A DNA stretch of 64,000 bases from Rallus limicola (Eukaryota > Chordata > Aves > Gruiformes > Rallidae): contig JAKCOZ010000660.1 of assembly GCA_022605955.1 (NCBI GenBank), positions 34,959-98,958 of the forward strand, given 5' to 3'. Under the pieces are notes generated by a model that saw only the letters and a list, made by a program, of their open reading frames with translations, ran no database searches and was not told the DNA's origin. This document shows positions 58,430 to 64,000 of the stretch, one piece after another. The position numbers and the translations under genes are program-made. Each line of letters starts with the position of its first letter. The first letter of the stretch is position 1.

Positions 58430-58665
58430 CTGGGGAGAGAAAAGTGGTCAACAAGGAGCTGAGAGATGCTCTGAGCAGAAAACCTGGTCAGGAAGCCATA
58501 ACCCTTACTGGTGGCTGAGGTACCAGTACCAAGCACGGGAATTGACGCTGGGCTGCTCAGACACCACGTTCTGCTCAAGCCAGAAGGTCCCAGGGGTACA
58601 AGGGACAGCCGTGACTCCACGTTTAAGGGGAGGCAGCGTGGGAGGTTCCCAGGGGCCAGCCTTAC

Positions 58666-58848
58666 CGCGGGTCCTGGCTGATGGTGGGATACAGGCAGGT
58701 GCCCCGGCAGTGCAGCTGCAACAGGCGGTTGGTCCCCAGCACCTCAAAATGCAGCGTCTGGTCAAACTGGCCCAGCTCCGTGGAGGTGAAGAGGATCTTC
58801 AGTTTCACCTCACCATGGGCAGGCACTATCCACCGCCAGCTGCTCAGC
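58666..58848 (-). CDS. HYDIN: HYDIN exon 8 of 3' block (ASH module)
   Basis: 60 codons plus, phase 2 in and out: RLSSWRWIVPAHGEVKLKIL, then FTSTELGQFDQTLHFEVLGT and LQLHCRGTCLYPTISQDP. Strong match to mammalian RLSSFRWIVPAKGKVMVRI. Confidence 0.96.
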
Positions 58849-59017
58849 CTGGCAATTAGAGAGGCAATCAGACCTTGCTAAGGACAAGGAGGCGGGTGGT
58901 CGTGGACCTGCCATCCCGTGGAGGCACCGGCAGAGTCCCTGCGGAGCTGGGGATGATGCACCTTCTTTGGCAAGATGGCAGCGAAGCAGAGGGATCACCT
59001 CGTCCCTCACAGCTCAC

Positions 59018-59208
59018 CTGGCTGGTCTCTCTGGGGTCGGGACCATGTCCACGCTGCTCTGGCACACCTCAGGGGTATGTGCAGGCGATGTCCTGGCCGA
59101 TCCCTGGAGATGTTTCCTGCTGCGGCCAGGGCTCCGCTTCTCCCGGCTGCCTGAGGCCTTCTCCTTCCGTGACCGGGCTCTGGTGGGGGTGAGCTGCTCC
59201 TCTGATGT
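59018..59208 (-). CDS. HYDIN: HYDIN exon 7 of 3' block, variable linker
   Basis: 63 codons plus two bases, phase 0 in, 2 out: TSEEQLTPTRARSRKEKASG and onward to PTPERPA. Similarity to mammals is weak, as expected for this Ser/Arg-rich linker, but splice sites and phases fit both neighbours. A GA-repeat sits just upstream at 59240-59260. Confidence 0.75.
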
Positions 59209-59624
59209 CTTCCCACCGAGGGGAGGGGAGAAAACAGGGTGAGAGAGAGAGAGAGAGAGACGTGAGCCCTGCCCCGAGACATCCCCACCCTGGAGATAAG
59301 CCACAGCCTTGTTAACAACCAGGAGAGGCACAAGCAACCAGCATCTACCAGTTTCACGTGTGCTGGGAACTTGGCTCTCATTTCCTGGGCTTTGTTCTGC
59401 TCTCCTCACCCAGGACCCTCAAGGGAAGTTGAGGGCTTTAGGTGGTTTCTTTCCCCCCTTGCCTAGTTCTCCCCACCCTATTTCTCCAGCAGAGCCGTCT
59501 CTCTCGGACACACAGAAGGGACAGACGCAGTGCCCCGACCTGTCTTCAGTGCCCTTCCACAGCGACCCTTCTCCATCCCGCCTGTCCCACCACGTGCCAC
59601 CCAGCTCGGTCCCCTCCCCAGCAC

Positions 59625-59831
59625 CTTCACTGTGGGCAAGACAAGGACATCCACAGGAGTTTCTGTCTTTCCTTCTTCCACAGTGGCATCTTCTGGCACA
59701 ACAAAGCTGAAGTGCTTGAGGTTGTCTTCTGCTGCAGGGAGCGGTCGCTTTGCCGGGTAGTGGATCACAGAGTAAAATACGGTGGGAGGAATGGGAGGCC
59801 CTGAGGGACCCAGCCCCAGCTCATCCAGGAT
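59625..59831 (-). CDS. HYDIN: HYDIN exon 6 of 3' block
   Basis: 69 codons, phase 0/0: ILDELGLGPSGPPIPPTVFY, then SVIHYPAKRPLPAAEDNLKH and FSFVVPED. It is nearly identical to mammalian HYDIN at ILDELGLGPSGPPIPPATYY. Confidence 0.96.
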
Positions 59832-60270
59832 CTGAAGTGTAAGAGAAAACCCTGTTTGTAGTCCTGTCACCTTCATCCTCATGCTCCTTCCCTACAGCGC
59901 TGCCAACAGTGGCGGGGCGGGGGGTTATGCCCAGCGAGGTGGGCAGGCTCCAGAGCAGTGCTGGGACCCAAGACTGGGACCTAGAGAGAAACCTCTCCTC
60001 CAAGTGACTCAGAAAAGGGAACAATGGCCATGAACTGCCCTACCCTGCGACTGTTTCTAGTGATTCCCAAGCTGGGAACCTCTCTGAACAGGCAGGATAC
60101 CTCCACACCCTCTTTCCGCCCATCTGAGGGATGCTGAGGACCTTCCCCAGCCACTGTGGAGCATCATCAGTGGCCTGGACAAGGTTCTGTGCTGTTGTCA
60201 CCTGGTGGGACACAACGCACCGTGGCCTGGACCACGGCAGGCTCAGCATTGGAGCCTTGTAGGGCTTTAC

Positions 60271-60837
60271 CTGCTCTGCTGCTGGCAGCTTGCCACTCTC
60301 CAGGATCTTCTGAGTCACATCTTCTGGGCTCAGCACCTGGATCTCCAAGCAGGGCACCCCAACATCCTGGCTTCTGGCAGATCCTTCTGCGCTTTCCTCT
60401 TCTGGCTGAGATAACCTGGCACTCTCAAGAGCCTTCAGCGTTTCCAGCTGCTCCTTCTCTCTCTCCTTCTGGATCTTGCAGCTGGATAATCGGTGGCGCT
60501 GGTCTCTGGAGTGCTCTGCCTCCTCTTGGCTCGGAGGGGACTGCAGGGCACCCTGAACCCTGTCCCAGAATGTCAAAGTATGTGCGACATCTTTCCGCAG
60601 CGCCTCATAGATCTCAAACCTCAGGGCCAAGTTCTTCTCACTGTCGCTCAGGGTCTCACTTTTGGACTGCTCCTGTTCCGTCTCCGAGGGCTGCACAACC
60701 ACCGCTTGGCCCTCGTCCCTCAAGGAGCTCTTGCTCTGCTTTTTCTTCCCTCCCTGCTCACTTGCAACAGAGTCTGGCTGCTCCTTTGTAGATCCCTCCT
60801 TGCCATCTGACACCTTGCTGGTGGGCTTGTTCATGCT
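60271..60837 (-). CDS. HYDIN: HYDIN exon 5 of 3' block (189-codon charged exon)
   Basis: The largest exon here, phase 0/0. It starts SMNKPTSKVSDGKEGSTKEQ and holds LALRFEIYEALRKDVAHTL, QKEREKEQLETLKALESARL and VPCLEIQVLSPEDVTQKILE. It is low-complexity, Glu/Lys/Ser-rich with coiled-coil character. A start at 60,834 would only be an internal Met. Confidence 0.9.
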
Positions 60838-61547
60838 CTGGGCAGGAGGAGCAGAAACAAAGCAGTGAGCGTTTCAAAGCGCTGACTCAAAGGCTGCAGG
60901 AATGTGATCGCCTTTAAAACAGCCCCCGCGGCCTCATCCGAGCCCCGTGCTGGGTGCTCCACAAATCCCAATTCCCAACGGCACTGGTACCCACTTTAGC
61001 TCAACTGAAACCAAACTCTCCAGTCTTTGAGGAGCCCAGCAAACAAGCCAAGAACGGCAACAGCTTCCCAACCCAAACAGGGAACTTCAGCACTCCTGTG
61101 CTGCCCTCCGGGCTCGTTTGTGGGTGCTGGGAATCCCCAGGGCTGGCTGACTCTTTGGGAAGCCTGGTTGCTAATCAACACCTAAGGCCTGGCACTACCT
61201 CCTGCCAGACACCGCATCCCCGACGGATCACAGCTCAGGGCTCTAAGTCACGTAGAGAGGGGGAGAAACGCTGGATTACAACTTCCCAGTGCTGCCCACT
61301 GACCGTAGGGAGTTACGTGAAGCCGCGATCCCAGCAGAGCGGCTCTACCCAACAAGCCCATGGGAACCCCCCCGGTGAAGCAGCAGCCTGCTCAAACACC
61401 GGCTGCCGTCTCCCAGCGCGGCCCCGCCTGCTCCCGCAGCCAGGTTCTCACCCCCACGTGCAGCTCCTGGCTTCTCAGGGAACGGTGCAGCTCCCTGGGA
61501 AGGTCCTCGGGGTTTTATCACCTCCCTGTATAAACACAACCACCCAC

Positions 61548-61701
61548 CTGCCTGACTCCAGGCTGGCCTTTCTTCCCTGAAACTCTGTCTCCTTCAAGCT
61601 CTCTCCTCCCACGCGTTTTCTTCTTCAGCTCTTCCCTCCTCAAGCGTTCCAGCTCCTGCCGCTGCTTCTCCTCCAGCTCTCGAGCCAGCTGCTCCATTTT
61701 C
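61548..61701 (-). CDS. HYDIN: HYDIN exon 4 of 3' block (coiled coil)
   Basis: 51 codons, phase 2 in, 0 out: KMEQLARELEEKQRQELERL then basic KKKTRGRREL. Matches the coiled coil of mammalian HYDIN (ERLAKEMQEKKLQQELERQ). Confidence 0.9.
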
Positions 61702-62576
61702 CTTCAGGAAACAGAGAACATCCCCATGAGTCACCACCAGCAATCCGGGCTCGCTGCAAGCCCACACGGTCCTGTGCTTTGCTGACTGACCCTGCGGCCA
61801 AGCAGAACCCTTAGATCATCTCCATGGATTTCTCTCAACCTGGGGAGGCTGGGAGCATCCAAAGTGAGGAGAGGTGGGAGGGGACCTTCAGGGCCAGATG
61901 AATCTAAGCCTTGATCTCAGAAGGTCTCAATCATGCAGCTTCTCTGGTGAAGTCCACCCCGATGCCTCCAGCACGCTGCCCAAGACTGACCCACCGTCTC
62001 TCCCTGCACCCACTTCCCAGTGCAAACCAGCTCACAAATCACCAACACCCACATATCCCAGCACCGGTTCTTGGCTCTCCCAGCCCCCCTCCCCGGGCAC
62101 AACCAGCTCCTTCATTAAATCACCCCATCAATCAGGAAGGAAAGGCTGTGGTAACCCCCCTCTGCAAAACCGACTCTGAACAACCAGATGCCCTGCCGGA
62201 GCACACGACAACCATGGGAAACTCGTGCTGTCCATCCTGGGAATCACAATTTGAAGCAGCCCTGGTGACCTCCCATGGAAACAAACCCTCAGCCGGGCTG
62301 AGCCACACGCCTGCTTTCAGCAGGTCCCTCTCCCAGCTGCACACTCATCCCACGCATCCCCCCGCCGGGCTGCATCAGAGATGCTCCCCACCTCACCCGC
62401 TGACGGGGTGCCTAGGAGACACCCAGTTTTACAGTCAGCGTCACCCCGGGACATCAGCGTAGCAAGGACTGGGGCAACCGGCACGCTGGGCCTTTACTGT
62501 GCAAACCCTCTGAGCTCAACCAAGCTCTCTGCAGCAGGGAGTGACACTGGGAGTGACCCGTGGAGGGCATACATAC

Positions 62577-62715
62577 CTCTTCTTCTCACGCTTGACCTGT
62601 CGTGTATAGTTATCAAACTGAGCTTTCTCCTCCTCAGTGAGGGCCTCATACTCTTCCTCATCCATCTCCCTGTGCCATTCCTTCTCCTTCTTGGCAGCTT
62701 CTTCCAAGTCCCGCT
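62577..62715 (-). CDS. HYDIN: HYDIN exon 3 of 3' block (charged helix)
   Basis: About 46 codons, phase 1 in, 2 out: ERDLEEAAKKEKEWHREMDE, then EEYEALTEEEKAQFDNYTRQ. This matches mammalian MDEEEYDALTEEEK. Charged helical region after the kinase-like segment. Confidence 0.95.
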
Positions 62716-63140
62716 CTTCAGCACAGACCAGAGGAGAAACCATTAGCGACTGCAAGCGGAGCTTCTGGTCGGGGTGCGCTGCAAGGACTCAGCTCCGCCC
62801 CGCCCCAGCCCACCAGGACATGCTGGGAAGCCCTTTTTCCTGCTCCAAAATTCAGATAATCCCCCCAAATTCTCAGCAGTCAGCAAGCTCCCGTGCTTAT
62901 GTGTGCCAGCATCGTGGATACCGAACCACAGCAGCTGCACTTGTGCCCAAGCTTTCAGACCGATGCCGGCCTTACGGCCCCGATTCTCATGGGAAGGACC
63001 CAGGAGCCGAGTCCTGGCTTTGCCGAGGCAGGAGGACTAAAAACATTTGGGGTGAGCGCTGCTGGTGACCCTGATACGTACGAGTAAGGCTGAGGGCTAG
63101 AGGAAGAGGATGGGAGAGGTACGGAGATGCAAAGCCTCAC

Positions 63141-63324
63141 CTTCCTGCTCTTTTGGGGCTGCCTTCCTGGCTTTCCAAGCATCGCTGTTCTGGTACAGCT
63201 CCACAAAATAGATATGAGGCCGATTTTGGATGGCCTTCAGGAGGCAGAGGAGGGCAGACACCGTGTTGCACGCAAAGGGGGTCTCCAGCCCATCAAACAC
63301 CACTCCCTGAAAGCAGTCGCTCAA
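63141..63324 (-). CDS. HYDIN: HYDIN exon 2 of 3' block (kinase-like segment)
   Basis: 61 codons plus one base. LSDCFQGVVFDGLETPFACN aligns with mammalian LSDCYRGVVFDGLETLFAQN; GVVFDGLET resembles the GFVLDGFPR strand of adenylate kinases. ALLCLLKAIQNRPHIYFVEL follows. Confidence 0.95.
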
Positions 63325-63585
63325 CTGGGAATGAAGGCAAAAAGGCCAAGTGAGCCGTGGCACGCGTTGGGCGCCCAGGTCACCCACACACAAAGGAACA
63401 CCAGCCATCACTGCCCCCAGCACGTTGGCTCCAGTCCTCCCCCACGCTCTGCCAACTTATGGCATCCATGAAGATCCCTGCGCACAGCCCCGGCCCCCTC
63501 CAAGAGCAGGTGCAGGTCTCCTCCTCTCCGAATCGTACCTCGCTGCCCATCCCCGCGGAGCAGGAACGCATCAGTTGCCACCTAC

Positions 63586-63681
63586 CTGCAGCCTCTCAGA
63601 GAGGATGGCCACCAGCACGTCCTCGGGGAGCACGCAGCTCAGAAAGCCCACTTCTCCCACTGTGCTGGTGCTCAGCCACCG
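63586..63681 (-). CDS. HYDIN: HYDIN exon 1 of 3' block (kinase-like segment)
   Basis: 32 codons, phase 0/0, from RWLSTSTVGEVGFLSCVLPE to DVLVAILSERLQ. This matches mammalian LPEDVLVEILTERIQ in the adenylate-kinase-like segment. The acceptor is CCGCGCAG and the donor GTAGGT. Confidence 0.93.
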
Positions 63682-63821
63682 CTGCGCGGGAACGCAGGGA
63701 ATGGGAGACATGAGCAGGGAACTGGAGAGGCCCTGCAATGTCGAACAGAACAAGAAAAATAGAGCTCTTGGGAAACACCCAAACCACTCCTTGGACCTGG
63801 AGCTTCTCACCAGAAGACTGG

Positions 63822-64000
63822 AATCACAGACTGATCTGGGTTGGAAAGGACCCCAAGGATCAGAGAGCTCCAACCACCTGCCACAGGCAGGGCCAACAAC
63901 CTCCAGGGCTGGAGCTACACAAGGTTGCCCAGAGCCCCATCCAACCTGGCCTTCAACACCTCCAGGGATGTGGCATCCACCCCCTCTCTGAGCAGCCCAT
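63822..64000 (-). mobile_element. CR1 LINE fragment at right edge
   Basis: AATCACAGACTGATCTGGGT and CCCATCCAACCTGGCCTTCA are reverse CR1 sequence, running off the window. Confidence 0.92.

Larger units (their letters stand above)
52010..63681 (-). pseudogene. HYDIN: HYDIN, 3' half of a second copy, exon-depleted and broken
   Basis: Nineteen HYDIN exons (about 1,270 codons) run from the adenylate-kinase-like segment to the natural C-terminus. The gene would build the ciliary central-pair protein. Individual exons are well preserved, with GT/AG sites and matching phases over the first 13. The copy is not a normal gene. Mammalian HYDIN has well over 2,000 residues across this interval, and exon blocks are absent between 55,825 and 54,986, between 54,111 and 54,066, and between 53,479 and 53,108. 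The first gap joins phase 1 to phase 0, the second leaves about 44 bp of intron, and the next exon carries TAG at 53977-53975. It is best called a recently degraded duplicate; assembly collapse of several copies is the main alternative. The 5' part lies beyond the right edge. Confidence 0.75.

Noticed and set aside
1..64000. CRISPR arrays, bacterial operons, tRNA or rRNA genes
   Set aside because: No short spaced direct repeats, no prokaryotic gene structure, and no cloverleaf or rRNA motif was noticed by eye; the DNA is vertebrate nuclear.

Overview
The window is from a bird nuclear genome. The evidence is many CR1 LINE fragments (3' ends matching the 'CATAGAATCATAGAATGG' type terminus), several avian-type endogenous retrovirus LTRs, short introns, and exons of one very large vertebrate gene. 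The LTR families suggest a neoavian bird rather than a galliform, but that is inference and I cannot name a species. All recognisable protein-coding exons lie on the minus strand and belong to HYDIN, the giant ASH-domain protein of the ciliary central-pair apparatus.

Minus-strand transcription runs from high to low coordinates. Positions 63,681-52,010 hold 19 exons from the 3' half of a HYDIN copy: adenylate-kinase-like segment, charged coiled coil, ASH/MSP-like modules, then the true C-terminus and stop codon. Most exons are open with good splice sites. The copy is nevertheless broken: whole exon blocks known from vertebrate HYDIN are missing at three places, one junction has incompatible phases, another leaves only about 44 bp of intron, and one conserved exon has an in-frame TAG. 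A roughly 1.1 kb ERVL-type LTR ends 5 bp past the stop codon.

Positions 52,000-16,000 form a 36-kb spacer made of LTRs, CR1 copies (one nested in another), two GC-rich islands (35.8-36.5 kb and 46.4-47.2 kb) and long AT-rich stretches with no gene I recognise. One isolated EGF-like exon, symmetric in phase but missing one cysteine, sits at 25.8 kb.

Positions 15,956-11,753 are a tandem array of a 1,510-bp unit (2.8 copies, nearly identical). Each copy has a CpG island, a minus-strand splice donor and an X-box-like element. Directly downstream on the minus strand (11,113-1) are the first eight coding exons of a second HYDIN gene. They are intact, in phase and start with a good Kozak ATG. The gene continues past the left edge.

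The best reading is a head-to-tail tandem duplication of HYDIN. The upstream copy is decaying. The downstream copy has an intact 5' end, and its promoter island appears to have been triplicated. Exon boundaries come from reading frames, splice dinucleotides and similarity to vertebrate HYDIN as I remember it; no alignment or search was run.
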